The notes below the pieces were generated by a model. The model worked only from the letters and a program-made list of their open reading frames with translations. It did no database searches and was not told the origin of the DNA. A stretch of DNA of 55,438 nucleotides from JALZDI01 sp965653225. GTDB lineage: Bacteria > Actinomycetota > Actinomycetes > Propionibacteriales > Nocardioidaceae. The position numbers and the translations under genes are program-made. The stretch spans positions 1 through 55,438 of the forward strand of contig CBFGZI010000007.1 in the NCBI GenBank assembly GCA_965653225.1. Direction: 5' to 3'. This document shows, one piece after another, positions 24,035-35,004 of the stretch (position 1 is the stretch's first letter; every line of letters starts with the position of its first letter).

Positions 24035-25231
24035 ATGCAGACAGCAGTCGTCATCGGCGGCGGGATCGCCGGATCGGTCACCGCCATCGCCCTGCGCCGG
24101 GCGGGGTTCGCCCCCGCGGTCTACGAGGCGTACGACCACACCGCCGACGGGGTCGGCGCCTTCCTCACGCTGGCCTCCAACGGGGTCGACGCCCTGCGGG
24201 CGGTCGGGATCGCCGACCGCGTGCTCACCGACTCGTTCGAGACACCCACCATGCGGTTCCTCAGCGCCGGCGGCTCGGTGCTCGGCGAGATGCCGCTGGG
24301 GTCGCCGCACGCGGCCGCCGTGAGCCGAACGGTCAAGCGTTCCAGCCTCTACTCGGCGCTGCGCGACGAGGCGGTCCGGGCCGGAGTCCCCGTCCACTAC
24401 GGCAAGCGCCTGGTCGACGCGGACATGACCGCCGACCGGGTGGTCGCGCGGTTCGAGGACGGCACCACAGCCACGGCGGACCTGCTGGTCGGCGCCGACG
24501 GGCTCCGGTCACGGACGCGGACCCTGATCGACCCGGAGGCCCCGGCCGCCCGCTACGTGGGCATGCTGAACGTCGGCGGCTACGCCCGCGGCGTCGAGGT
24601 CCAGGCCGAGCCGGGCGTGATGCACATGGTGTTCGGCCGGCGTTGCTTCTTCGGCTACGTGCTCCGCCCCGACGGCGAGGTCTGGTGGTTCGCCAACCCC
24701 ATCAGCCCCCACGAGGAACACGGCCGCAAGATGTCCGCGATGCCGCCCGAGGCGTGGCGCGACTACCTGCTCGACCTGTTCGCGCGGGACGACTCGCCCG
24801 CGGTCGAGCTGGTCAAGGCCACGCCCGACCTGCGTACGGGCTGGAGCACCTTCGACTTCCCCACCGTCCCGACCTGGCACCGCGACCGGATGGTCATCGT
24901 CGGCGACGCGGCGCACGCGACGTCGCCGTCCTCGGGCCAGGGCGCCTCGCAGGCCATCGAGGACGCGGTCGTGCTGGCGCGCTGCCTGCGCGACGTCGAC
25001 CCGGTGCCACGGGCCCTGGCCACGTTCGAGTCGCTGCGGCGCGAGCGCGTCGAGCGCGTCGTCGAGCAGGGCCGGCGCAACGGGGACTTCAAGACGCTGG
25101 GGTGGTTCCAGCGCACCGTGGTGCTGCCGGTGGTGTTCGGGCTGCTGACACGCAGGGGCGACCCGCAGGCCTGGGTGACCGCGCACCACATCGACTGGGA
25201 CGCGCCGGTCCGCCCGGCCCCGGTCACCTGA
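24035..25231 (+). CDS. FAD-dependent monooxygenase (UbiH / aromatic hydroxylase group)
   Basis: A 398-residue group A flavoprotein monooxygenase. It has the FAD Rossmann motif VVIGGGIAGSVTAIALRRAG (residues 5-24), the NAD(P)H/FAD motif LLVGADGLRSRTR and the second FAD motif IVGDAAHATSPSSGQGASQA. These enzymes hydroxylate aromatic or polyketide-like substrates with NAD(P)H and oxygen. The ATG at 24035 follows a strong GAGAGGGAG ribosome-binding site; an upstream in-frame ATG at 23990 lies inside the operator palindrome and is unlikely. The PadR regulator encoded divergently suggests induction by a small molecule, perhaps the substrate or a toxic antibiotic. Confidence 0.9.
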   Translation: MQTAVVIGGGIAGSVTAIALRRAGFAPAVYEAYDHTADGVGAFLTLASNGVDALRAVGIADRVLTDSFETPTMRFLSAGGSVLGEMPLGSPHAAAVSRTVKRSSLYSALRDEAVRAGVPVHYGKRLVDADMTADRVVARFEDGTTATADLLVGADGLRSRTRTLIDPEAPAARYVGMLNVGGYARGVEVQAEPGVMHMVFGRRCFFGYVLRPDGEVWWFANPISPHEEHGRKMSAMPPEAWRDYLLDLFARDDSPAVELVKATPDLRTGWSTFDFPTVPTWHRDRMVIVGDAAHATSPSSGQGASQAIEDAVVLARCLRDVDPVPRALATFESLRRERVERVVEQGRRNGDFKTLGWFQRTVVLPVVFGLLTRRGDPQAWVTAHHIDWDAPVRPAPVT

Positions 25232-25243
25232 CCCGCAGACGAC

Positions 25244-25276
25244 GACGCCCCGGACCGGGGAACGGTCCGGGGCGTC
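25244..25276. terminator. Bidirectional hairpin between monooxygenase and clpC
   Basis: GACGCCCCGGACC (25244-25256) and GGTCCGGGGCGTC (25264-25276) pair perfectly over 13 bp around a seven-base loop. The hairpin lies between convergent genes, 13 bp after the monooxygenase stop and 30 bp past the clpC stop, so it can serve both. Confidence 0.85.
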
Positions 25277-25305
25277 GCCTGTGTGTCGTGCGGGTCGCCG
25301 TCTGG

Positions 25306-27801
<2,496 letters not shown>

Positions 27802-28047
27802 CTGCTCAACGCTCCTTGCTGGTGCCCTCACCAGGGGGTTGCGGTGCGAGGACCCTCATACCGGTCGTTTTCGGCCGGGCCTGCGGGCCCGCTGCTACGT
27901 CATTCACTCTAGTCCCGGGGCAGTGAGGCTCGCGGGGCCCTTTGCAGGCACTACCCACGCCCGGCCCACTGTCGCGTCGGACTGTCTCTGCAACCACCGG
28001 CTCACCTGCAATGTTCCCGGTCGGACCCGGTTTACGCCTGCAGCGAA
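27802..28047 (-). promoter_or_regulatory. Non-coding region upstream of clpC with a candidate promoter
   Basis: This stretch is part of a 387-bp gap without a credible gene. On the minus strand TAGAGT (plus-strand 27906-27911) is a plausible -10 that would give a clpC leader of about 100 bases. A clear match to known ClgR or CtsR boxes was not found by eye. The remaining gap up to the lsr2 stop (28077-28188) holds only GC-rich inverted repeats. Confidence 0.35.
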
Positions 28048-28076
28048 CACGCCCGGGGCGGTGAGCCCCGGGCGTG
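28048..28076. terminator. Hairpin terminator downstream of lsr2
   Basis: CACGCCCGGGGC (28048-28059) pairs perfectly with GCCCCGGGCGTG (28065-28076) around a five-base loop, 112 bp past the lsr2 stop and upstream of the clpC promoter region. It should separate the lsr2 and clpC transcripts. Confidence 0.75.
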
Positions 28077-28188
28077 GGTGGTTTCGCCCGATAGGGGACC
28101 GGCGCCACGCCGGACCCGGCGGTCGGAGGAGGCGCCCAGACCGCCCGGAAGGGTCCCGACCGCTCCCGAGCGGCTCGCGAGCGGGTCC

Positions 28189-28512
28189 TCAGTGGGCCGC
28201 CTCGTACGCCTCCCGGACCTCGGCGGCGATCCGGCCGCGCTCGGGGATGTCCCAGCCGTTGTTGCGGGCCCACTCCCGGATCTCGGCCGACGACCCGGTC
28301 CGTGCGGCCGACCTGGCGCTCCCCCGGCGCTTGCGGCCGCCGACCTTGCGTGCGGAGCCGACATAGAGCGCGAACACATCGCGCATCTTGTTGGCATTCT
28401 TTCTGGACAGGTCGATTTCGTAGGACACACCGTCTAGCGAGAACGTAACGGTTTCCTCGGCTTGACCACCGTCGATGTCATCCTCCAGGAACACCTGGAC
28501 ACGTTGAGCCAC
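28189..28512 (-). CDS. lsr2: Nucleoid-associated histone-like protein Lsr2
   Basis: A 107-residue protein. The N-terminal oligomerisation domain starts AQRVQVFLEDDIDGGQAEET and runs to about residue 50. A basic linker (GGRKRRGSARSA) follows, then the C-terminal DNA-binding domain AEIREWARNNGWDIPERGRI, whose RGR inserts into the minor groove of AT-rich DNA. Lsr2 is the actinobacterial counterpart of H-NS and silences AT-rich, often horizontally acquired genes. The ATG at 28510-28512 is certain from the family start. The upstream 248 bp is unusually AT-rich for this window, which would suit autoregulation. Confidence 0.97.
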   Translation of the reverse strand: MAQRVQVFLEDDIDGGQAEETVTFSLDGVSYEIDLSRKNANKMRDVFALYVGSARKVGGRKRRGSARSAARTGSSAEIREWARNNGWDIPERGRIAAEVREAYEAAH

Positions 28513-28760
28513 CAGCCCTGCCTTTCATGAATTAACGCATTCTCGAAACGAGATGCGGATCTTTTGCTCCCAGGCTCAGCATATGTATACGGAGGGTGCA
28601 TGCCAAATATGGTGTCAGGGCGCGTTTCCCGCTCAGAGTCCCGCCTGCGGGCCGCTGCTGGCGCTGGTACTTTCACCACATCTTCATCGGCTCAAGATAT
28701 GGGACCAACGCCGCCCATCGGTGACCGATGGGTAACCATCAACGCACGATCACCAGATGA
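28513..28760 (-). promoter_or_regulatory. AT-rich lsr2 promoter region, with a lysS-side palindrome
   Basis: No gene is present here. On the minus strand TATACA (plus-strand 28584-28589) is a good -10 for lsr2, leaving a leader of about 65 bases. Next to lysS, CCCATCGGT and ACCGATGGG (28714-28732) form a 19-bp palindrome 28 bp after the lysS stop, which could be a terminator stem or an operator. The region is visibly richer in A and T than its surroundings, consistent with Lsr2 binding its own promoter. Confidence 0.5.
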
Positions 28761-30275
28761 TCACTCAGGGCGAAGCAACGGAAACAGAATGGTCTCCCGA
28801 ATACCGGCACCAGTGAGCAGCATCACCAACCGGTCGACGCCCATTCCCATTCCTCCGGCCGGCGGCATCCCGAACTCCAGCGCACGCAGGAAGTCCTCGT
28901 CGAGGTCCATCGCCTCGGGGTCTCCGGCCGCCGCCAGCAGCGACTGCTGAACCAGCCGCTCGCGCTGGATGACGGGGTCGTTGAGCTCGGAGTAGGCCGG
29001 GGCCAGCTCCACGCCGTTGATGATCAGGTCCCAGGCCTCGTTCAGCCCCGGCTTGGTCCGGTGCGGCTTGGCCAGCGGCTTCACCGCCGCCGGGTAGTCG
29101 GTGACGAACGTCGGCGTGACCAGGCTGTGCTCGACCAGCTTCTCGTACAGCTCGACCACGATCTCGGCGCTGCCCCAGCCGGGCTGGAGCTCCACGTCGT
29201 GGGCGTCGGCGTACTTGCGGAGCGCGGCGGCGTCGGTGCCGACGTCGACCTGCTCGCCGACCGCGTCCGACACCAGGTCGAGGATCGGCACGGCGCGCCA
29301 CTCCCCCTCCAGGTCGATCTCGGAGCCGTCGCGGCCCTGGACCACGGTGCGGCCGACCGCGCGGGCGGAGTCGAGGACCAGCGCCCGGGTCAGGTCCATC
29401 ATCGTGTGGTAGTCGCCGTAGGCCTCGTAGGCCTCCAGCATCGAGAACTCGGCGGCGTGGGTGGAGTCGAGACCCTCGTTGCGGAAAGTTCGCCCGATCT
29501 CGAACACCCGCTCAACACCGCCGACGACCGCGCGCTTGAGGTGCAGCTCCTCGGCGATGCGCAGCAGCATCTCCTGGTCGAACGCGTTCAGGTGCGTGCG
29601 GAACGGCCGGGCCGCCGCACCGCCGTTGGTCAGCTGCAGCACCGGGGTCTCGACCTCGACGTAGCCGCGCTGGTGAAGGGTCTCGCGCAGCGACCTGAGC
29701 ACGGCTGCCTTGGTGCGCACCATCTGCCGCGCCTCGGGGCGCACCACCATGTCGACGTAGCGCAGGCGTACGCGCGCCTCCTCCGACAGCGGCTTGTGCT
29801 CGACCGGCAGCGGGCGCAGGGTCTTGGCGGCCATCCGCCACTCGGTGGCCCGAACCGACAGCTCGCCGCGGCGGCTGGTGATGACCTCTCCGCGCACGGC
29901 GAGGTGGTCGCCGATGTCGACCATCGCCTTGAACTCGGCCAGGGACTCCTCCCCGACGTCTGCCTGCGAAAGCATCACCTGCAGCTCGGTCCCCTCGCCC
30001 GCCCGCAGCCGCGCGAAGCACAGCTTGCCGGTGTTGCGCAGGAAGATCACCCGGCCGGCGACCGCCACCTCGTCGCCGGTGTGCGTGTCCGGCTCGAGGC
30101 CGGCGTCGTCGTAGGTGTCGCGTACCTGCTGCAGCGTGTGGGTGACCGGCACCTCGACCGGGTAGGGGTCGCGACCGGCGGCGAGCATCCGCTCGCGCTT
30201 CTCCCGGCGGACCCGCATCTGCTCGGGGAGGTCGTCGGCCTCCGGAGCGGGGTGGTCGGAGGGGCGGTCACTCAT
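28761..30275 (-). CDS. lysS: Lysyl-tRNA synthetase, class II
   Basis: A 504-residue enzyme that charges tRNA-Lys. The N-terminal OB-fold anticodon-binding domain (about residues 60-170) contains VAGRVIFLRNTGKLCFARLR. The class II catalytic core shows motif 2 TFRNEGLDSTHAAEFSMLEA and motif 3 GMGMGVDRLVMLL near the C-terminus. The ATG at 30273-30275 fits the length of standalone bacterial LysS. It lies 11 bp downstream of coaX, so it is probably part of the pan-nad-coaX transcript, as in other actinobacteria. Confidence 0.97.
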   Translation of the reverse strand: MSDRPSDHPAPEADDLPEQMRVRREKRERMLAAGRDPYPVEVPVTHTLQQVRDTYDDAGLEPDTHTGDEVAVAGRVIFLRNTGKLCFARLRAGEGTELQVMLSQADVGEESLAEFKAMVDIGDHLAVRGEVITSRRGELSVRATEWRMAAKTLRPLPVEHKPLSEEARVRLRYVDMVVRPEARQMVRTKAAVLRSLRETLHQRGYVEVETPVLQLTNGGAAARPFRTHLNAFDQEMLLRIAEELHLKRAVVGGVERVFEIGRTFRNEGLDSTHAAEFSMLEAYEAYGDYHTMMDLTRALVLDSARAVGRTVVQGRDGSEIDLEGEWRAVPILDLVSDAVGEQVDVGTDAAALRKYADAHDVELQPGWGSAEIVVELYEKLVEHSLVTPTFVTDYPAAVKPLAKPHRTKPGLNEAWDLIINGVELAPAYSELNDPVIQRERLVQQSLLAAAGDPEAMDLDEDFLRALEFGMPPAGGMGMGVDRLVMLLTGAGIRETILFPLLRPE

Positions 30276-30286
30276 GGACGGAAAGG

Positions 30287-31063
30287 TTACGCGTTGCGCT
30301 CGAACACCAGCCGAAGGCCGGTCAGCGTCAGCCACGGCTCGTGCACCAGGCTGGTGCGGCACTCCTCGAGCACCACGGTCGCGAGCCCGCCGGTCGCGAT
30401 CACGGTGACCTCGTCGGGCGACCAGCGACGGTCCTCGACCATCCGCTCGACGATCCCGTCGACCTGACCGGCGAAGCCGTACACGGCGCCGGACTGCAGT
30501 GCCTCCACGGTGTTCTTCGCCACCACCGCACGAGGACGCATCAGCTCGACCCGGCGCAGCTGGGCGCCGCGCAGCCCGAGCGCGTCGAGCGAGATCTCGA
30601 TGCCGGGGGCGATCGCGCCGCCGAGGTACTCACCACGCTCACTCACCACGTCGAAGGTGGTGGCGGTGCCGAAGTCGACCACGATCTTCGGGCCGTCGTA
30701 CAGCGTGGCCGCGGCCAGCGCGTTGAGGATGCGGTCGGTGCCGACCTCTCGCGGGTTGTCCATCAGCACCGGAACTCCGGTGCGCACGCCGGGCTCGACC
30801 ACCAGGCTCGGCACGTCGGCGTAGTAGCGCTCGATCATCTCGCGCATCTCGTGCAGCACGCCCGGAACGGTCGAGCAGAGGGCGATGCCCTCGGCCGCGC
30901 CCTGTACGCCGTGCTCGGCCAGCAGGCCGGAGAACACCACGGCCCACTCGTCGGCGGTGCGGCGCTCGTAGGTGCCGACCCGCCAGTGGTCGATCACCTC
31001 GTCGCCCTCGGTGAGCCCGATCGTGGTGTGGCTGTTGCCCACGTCGACGCAGAGCAGCCTCAT
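30287..31063 (-). CDS. coaX: Type III pantothenate kinase
   Basis: A 258-residue CoaX, the ASKHA-fold kinase that phosphorylates pantothenate in the first step of coenzyme A synthesis. Phosphate-binding motif 1 is CVDVGNSHTTIGL (residues 5-17); the second motif is VVDFGTATTFDVV (about 129); GAIAPGIEISLDAL and VIATGGLATVV are also typical. It sits between nadC (16 bp away) and lysS (11 bp away). Together with the panC and panD genes upstream it brings three steps of the pantothenate-to-CoA route into one transcript. Confidence 0.96.
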   Translation of the reverse strand: MRLLCVDVGNSHTTIGLTEGDEVIDHWRVGTYERRTADEWAVVFSGLLAEHGVQGAAEGIALCSTVPGVLHEMREMIERYYADVPSLVVEPGVRTGVPVLMDNPREVGTDRILNALAAATLYDGPKIVVDFGTATTFDVVSERGEYLGGAIAPGIEISLDALGLRGAQLRRVELMRPRAVVAKNTVEALQSGAVYGFAGQVDGIVERMVEDRRWSPDEVTVIATGGLATVVLEECRTSLVHEPWLTLTGLRLVFERNA

Positions 31064-31079
31064 CACAGCCTCACTGCGG

Positions 31080-31964
31080 TCACTGGGTGCGCAGGTCGAA
31101 GGCGATGTCGAGGATGGGCGCGGAGTGGGTGAGCGCGCCGACGGCCAGGTAGTCGACGCCGGTCTCGCCGACCTCGCGGGCCCGGTCCAGCGTGAGCCCG
31201 CCGCTGGCCTCCAGCATCGCCCGGCCGGACACGACCCGCACCGCCTCGCGCATCTCCTCGGTCGACATGTTGTCGAGCAGGATCGAGTCGGCGCCGACCG
31301 CGAGGGCCTCCTCGATCTGGTCGACCCGGGTGACCTCGACCTGCACGCGGAGGTCGGGGAAGCGGCCGTGCACCCGGTTGTACGCACGCGCGACCCCGCC
31401 GGCGGCAAGCACGTGGTTGTCCTTGATCAGGGCCTCGTCGGACAGCGACATCCGGTGGTTGACGCCGCCACCGCGGCGCACGGCGTACTTCTCCAGGGCC
31501 CGCAGCAGCGGCGTGGTCTTGCGGGTGTCGCGCACCCGGGCGCCGGTGCCGTCGAGCGCGTCGGCCCACTTCCGGGTGAGCGTGGCGATGCCGGACAGGT
31601 GGCAGAGGAAGTTCAGTGCGGTGCGCTCGGCGGTCAGCATCGCCTGCGTGTTGCCGTGTGCGGTCAGCAGCACGTCACCGGCGCGCACCCGGGTGCCGTC
31701 CTCGACGTGCCAACGGGTCTGCGCCCTGCCCCGGCTGGTCAGCCGCAGCGCGCTGTCGATGACCACGAGGCCGGCCACCACCCCGTCGCCGCGGGCCACG
31801 AACTCGCCGACCGCGTGGTCGTCGGGCCCGATCGTGGCGCTGGAGGTGACGTCGATGCCGCCGGCGAGGTCCTCCTCGAGCGCGGCGCGCACCAGCAGGT
31901 CGACCTGCGCGAACTCCAGGTCGTCGCGCTCGGCCTGCTCGGCCTGCTCAGGCGGCGGTGTCAT
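31080..31964 (-). CDS. nadC: Nicotinate-nucleotide diphosphorylase (quinolinate phosphoribosyltransferase)
   Basis: A 294-residue enzyme converting quinolinate and PRPP to nicotinate mononucleotide in de novo NAD synthesis. Active-site motifs are AERTALNFLCHLSGIAT, VRDTRKTTPLLRALEKYAV, GGGVNHRMSLSDEALIKDNH and the C-terminal LEASGGLTLDRAREVGETGV. The ATG at 31962-31964 overlaps the nadB stop (ATGA), so the two are translationally coupled. nadA (quinolinate synthase), needed between them in the pathway, is not in the window. Confidence 0.96.
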   Translation of the reverse strand: MTPPPEQAEQAERDDLEFAQVDLLVRAALEEDLAGGIDVTSSATIGPDDHAVGEFVARGDGVVAGLVVIDSALRLTSRGRAQTRWHVEDGTRVRAGDVLLTAHGNTQAMLTAERTALNFLCHLSGIATLTRKWADALDGTGARVRDTRKTTPLLRALEKYAVRRGGGVNHRMSLSDEALIKDNHVLAAGGVARAYNRVHGRFPDLRVQVEVTRVDQIEEALAVGADSILLDNMSTEEMREAVRVVSGRAMLEASGGLTLDRAREVGETGVDYLAVGALTHSAPILDIAFDLRTQ

Positions 31965-33643
31965 CGCTCCCCCAGTGGTCGGAAGGTGGTCTCCAGGCGT
32001 CCGGACGCGGTCTGCACCGTATCGAGGTGCCCGAGCCAGCGCGGGTCCGGCTCCGGGTGGTCCTCCCGCCAGTGCGAGCCGCGCGTCTCCTCGCGCCGCC
32101 GGGCCGCGGCCACCAGGCCCTGCGCGACCGTGAGCAGGTTGGTCGCCTCCCACGCCTCGGTGCACGGCTGGGCGGCCGCGTCGGTAGGGGCGAGGTCGGC
32201 CAGCAGCTTGCCCGCCTGCTCCAGCCCCGCGGCGGCGCGTAGCACCCCGGCGTGCTCGGTCATGGTCTGTTGCACCAGCGCCGTGGCGCGCTGGCCGACC
32301 AGCCCGGGCACACGTTCCTCCGGAGCGACGTCGCGCTGCGCGGGCAGCTCTCGGGCCAGGTCCGCGGCGATCCGGCGGGCGTACACGAGTCCCTCCAGCA
32401 GCGAGTTGGACGCGAGCCGGTTGGCCCCGTGCACGCCGGAGCAGGCGACCTCACCGCAGGCGTACAGGCCCGGCACGGTCGTACGACCGTCGAGGTCGAC
32501 CGCGACACCGCCGGAGGCGTAGTGGCAGGCGGGCGCGACCGGGATGAGCTCGGTGACCGGGTCGACGCCGTGCTCGCGGCACGAGGCCAGGATCGTGGGG
32601 AAGCGCCGCCGCCACATCTGCTCGCCGAAGCGGCGGGCGTCCAGCCACACGTGCGGAGCGCCGGTCTCGCGCATCCGGCGCATGATCGCCTTGGCGACCA
32701 CGTCGCGCGGCGCGAGGTCGGCCAGCTCGTGCTGCCCGCGCATGAACCGGTCGCCGGAGTCGTCGACGAGGAACGCGCCCTCGCCGCGCACGGCCTCCGA
32801 CACCAGCGGCTGCTGGCCGCGTGCACCCGGGCCGAGCCAGAACACGGTCGGGTGGAACTGCACGAACTCGAGGTCGCGCAGCGCCGCGCCGGCCCGCAGC
32901 GCCATCGCCACGCCGTCGCCGGTCGACACCTGCGGGTTGGTGGTCGCGGAGAAGACCTGGCCCATGCCGCCGCTGGCCAGGACCACCGCGCGGCAGCGCA
33001 CCGCGCCGACGCCGTCGCGCTGCCCCTCGCCCATCACGTGCAGGGTCACGCCGGCAACCTGCGGGCGGCCGCCGTCGCGCGCCAGCATCAGGTCTAGCAC
33101 CAGCGCGTGCTCGACGACCTCGATGTCGGGAGCCTCGCGTACGGCGGCTACCAGGGCTCGCTGGATCTCGGCGCCGGTCGCGTCGCCGCCGGCGTGCGCG
33201 ATGCGGTCGCGGTGGTGGCCGCCCTCGCGGGTGAGCGCCAGGTCGCCGTCGGCGGAGGTGTCGAAGCGGGCGCCGAGCCCGATCAGCTCGCGTACGGCGT
33301 CCGGGCCCTCGTCGACCAGCACCCGCACGGCCGTCTCGTCGCAGATGCCCGCGCCCGCGGTCATGGTGTCGGCCAGGTGCTGGTCGGGGGTGTCGCCGGG
33401 TCCGAGGGCCGCGGCGATACCGCCCTGGGCCCAGCGGGTGGATCCGGCCGACAGGACGTCCTTGGTGACCACCAGCACGCGGCCGGACGCGCGGGCGCGC
33501 AGGGCGGCGGTCAGGCCGGCGATGCCGGAGCCGACGACCACCACGTCGGCGCTGGTCGACCAGCCCGGCGCAGGCGCCCGCAGCAGCCGGGGCACCGCCG
33601 CGGCCGATTCGTCTGCGGTCTCACGCTGCAGCTCACCCGACAC
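31961..33643 (-). CDS. nadB: L-aspartate oxidase
   Basis: A 560-residue flavoprotein that oxidises L-aspartate to iminoaspartate, the first step of de novo NAD synthesis. The FAD motif is VVVVGSGIAGLTAAL (residues 34-48). Conserved blocks are STRWAQGGIAAAL, EGGHHRDRIAHAGGDATG, LEFVQFHPTVFW, HYASGGVAVDLDGRT and GVHGANRLASNSLLEGLV, all matching the succinate dehydrogenase/aspartate oxidase family. The C-terminal helical domain is complete. The start is the GTG at 33641-33643. The panD gene ends 16 bp upstream; nadC overlaps downstream. Confidence 0.96.
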   Translation of the reverse strand: MSGELQRETADESAAAVPRLLRAPAPGWSTSADVVVVGSGIAGLTAALRARASGRVLVVTKDVLSAGSTRWAQGGIAAALGPGDTPDQHLADTMTAGAGICDETAVRVLVDEGPDAVRELIGLGARFDTSADGDLALTREGGHHRDRIAHAGGDATGAEIQRALVAAVREAPDIEVVEHALVLDLMLARDGGRPQVAGVTLHVMGEGQRDGVGAVRCRAVVLASGGMGQVFSATTNPQVSTGDGVAMALRAGAALRDLEFVQFHPTVFWLGPGARGQQPLVSEAVRGEGAFLVDDSGDRFMRGQHELADLAPRDVVAKAIMRRMRETGAPHVWLDARRFGEQMWRRRFPTILASCREHGVDPVTELIPVAPACHYASGGVAVDLDGRTTVPGLYACGEVACSGVHGANRLASNSLLEGLVYARRIAADLARELPAQRDVAPEERVPGLVGQRATALVQQTMTEHAGVLRAAAGLEQAGKLLADLAPTDAAAQPCTEAWEATNLLTVAQGLVAAARRREETRGSHWREDHPEPDPRWLGHLDTVQTASGRLETTFRPLGER

Positions 33644-33659
33644 GGCGCAGACGAACCGC

Positions 33660-34130
33660 TCAGATCTTGGTGCGGTTGCCCGCCACCTGGCCGCGCTGCC
33701 CGACGTCGCCGCGCTCGAGCCGGTCGCCGGACTCCCCGCCCGACTTCATGCCCGGGAACACCTCGGCCGGGTCGTCGCCGGTGCCGAGGATGCCGTTGCC
33801 GGCGTCGACGAACACCACCCTGGGGCGGAAGTCCCTGGCCTCGGCGGTCTCCATCTGCCCGTACGCGATCAGGATCACCACGTCGCCGGGGTGGACCAGC
33901 CGGGCGGCCGCGCCGTTGATGCCGAGGACGCCGGACCCGCGTTCCCCCGCGATCGTGTAGGTCTCGAGCCGGGCGCCGTTGGTGACGTCGACGATGTGCA
34001 CCAGCTCGCCGGGTAGCAGGTCGGCGGCGTCCAGCAGGTCCTCGTCGACGGTCACCGAGCCGACGTAGTGCAGGTCGGCCTGGGTCACCGTCGCCCGGTG
34101 GATCTTGCTCTTCATCATCGTGCGCAGCAT
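33660..34130 (-). CDS. panD: Aspartate 1-decarboxylase (pyruvoyl enzyme)
   Basis: A 156-residue proenzyme that makes beta-alanine for pantothenate. Self-cleavage should occur between G24 and S25 in LHYVGSVTVDEDL, turning S25 into the pyruvoyl cofactor. K9, Y58-region TYTIAGERGSGVLGINGAAA and HPGDVVILIAY are conserved. After about residue 120 the protein continues with a hydrophilic tail (PGMKSGGESGDRLERGDVG), longer than in E. coli and similar in kind to other actinobacterial PanD tails. It starts four bp after panC ends, so co-translation is likely. Confidence 0.96.
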   Translation of the reverse strand: MLRTMMKSKIHRATVTQADLHYVGSVTVDEDLLDAADLLPGELVHIVDVTNGARLETYTIAGERGSGVLGINGAAARLVHPGDVVILIAYGQMETAEARDFRPRVVFVDAGNGILGTGDDPAEVFPGMKSGGESGDRLERGDVGQRGQVAGNRTKI

Positions 34131-34134
34131 CAGG

Positions 34135-35004
34135 TCATCCCTCCGTCTCGACGCCCAGCATCAGGCCCAGCGTCAGCGGCATGTTGTCGATCAGCCGGGT
34201 CGTGCCGACTCTTCCGGCGACCAGCAGGCGGGCCGGTCCGTGTTCGGGTGCGGGGCCCAGGTCCGGCGACCGCAGCGCCAGGTAGTCGAGATCGACGCCG
34301 GTCGTGGCGGCGAGTGTTTCGCGCGCGGCCGCCAGGGTGGCATCCGGTCCGTCCGCGGCGGCGGACACCCCCGCGCGCAGCGCCTGCGAGAACACCAGCG
34401 CCGTCCGGCGGTCGTCGGCGGACAGGTAGGCGTTGCGTGAGGACAGTGCCAGCCCGTCGCGCTCGCGCACGGTGTCACCGCCCACCACCCGGACCGGCAT
34501 GGACAGGTCGCGCACCAGCTGCTCGATCAGCACCAGCTGCTGGTAGTCCTTCTGCCCGAACACGGCCGCGTCCGGCCGAACCAGACCGAACAGCTTCGCG
34601 ACCACGGTCAGCACGCCACGGAAGTGGCCGGGGCGAACCTGCCCCTCGAGCTCGGTGCCCAGCGGTCCCGGGTCGACGGTGACACGGGGGTCGCCGCCGG
34701 GGTAGACCTCCTCCACCGTCGGCGCGAACACGACGTCGACACCCTCGCGCTCACACACCTGCAGGTCGGTGTCGAACGTGCGGGGGTAGCGCTCGAAGTC
34801 CTCACCCGGGCCGAACTGTGTCGGGTTGACGAAAACCGAGGCGACCACGGCGTCGCCGTGGGCGTGCGCCGTACGCAGCAGCGAGGCATGCCCCTCGTGC
34901 AGGGCGCCCATGGTGGGAACCAGCACGACCCGGCCGCCGGAGGACCGCACCTCCTTGAGCGCGGTGTCCAGCTCGCCGCGGGTGTGTGCGACCACAAGGC
35001 TCAT
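34135..35004 (-). CDS. panC: Pantothenate synthetase
   Basis: A 289-residue enzyme joining pantoate and beta-alanine at the cost of ATP. The HIGH-like nucleotide motif is VPTMGALHEGHASLLR (residues 29-44). Other family blocks are VASVFVNPTQFGPGEDF, GQVRPGHFRGVLTVVAKLF, FGQKDYQQLVLI and the KMSKS-like region LALSSRNAYLS. I chose the ATG at 35002-35004, which overlaps the stop of the DUF2520 gene (ATGA); an in-frame ATG at 35020-35022 is further upstream. panC and panD are adjacent, as in mycobacteria. Confidence 0.96.
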   Translation of the reverse strand: MSLVVAHTRGELDTALKEVRSSGGRVVLVPTMGALHEGHASLLRTAHAHGDAVVASVFVNPTQFGPGEDFERYPRTFDTDLQVCEREGVDVVFAPTVEEVYPGGDPRVTVDPGPLGTELEGQVRPGHFRGVLTVVAKLFGLVRPDAAVFGQKDYQQLVLIEQLVRDLSMPVRVVGGDTVRERDGLALSSRNAYLSADDRRTALVFSQALRAGVSAAADGPDATLAAARETLAATTGVDLDYLALRSPDLGPAPEHGPARLLVAGRVGTTRLIDNMPLTLGLMLGVETEG

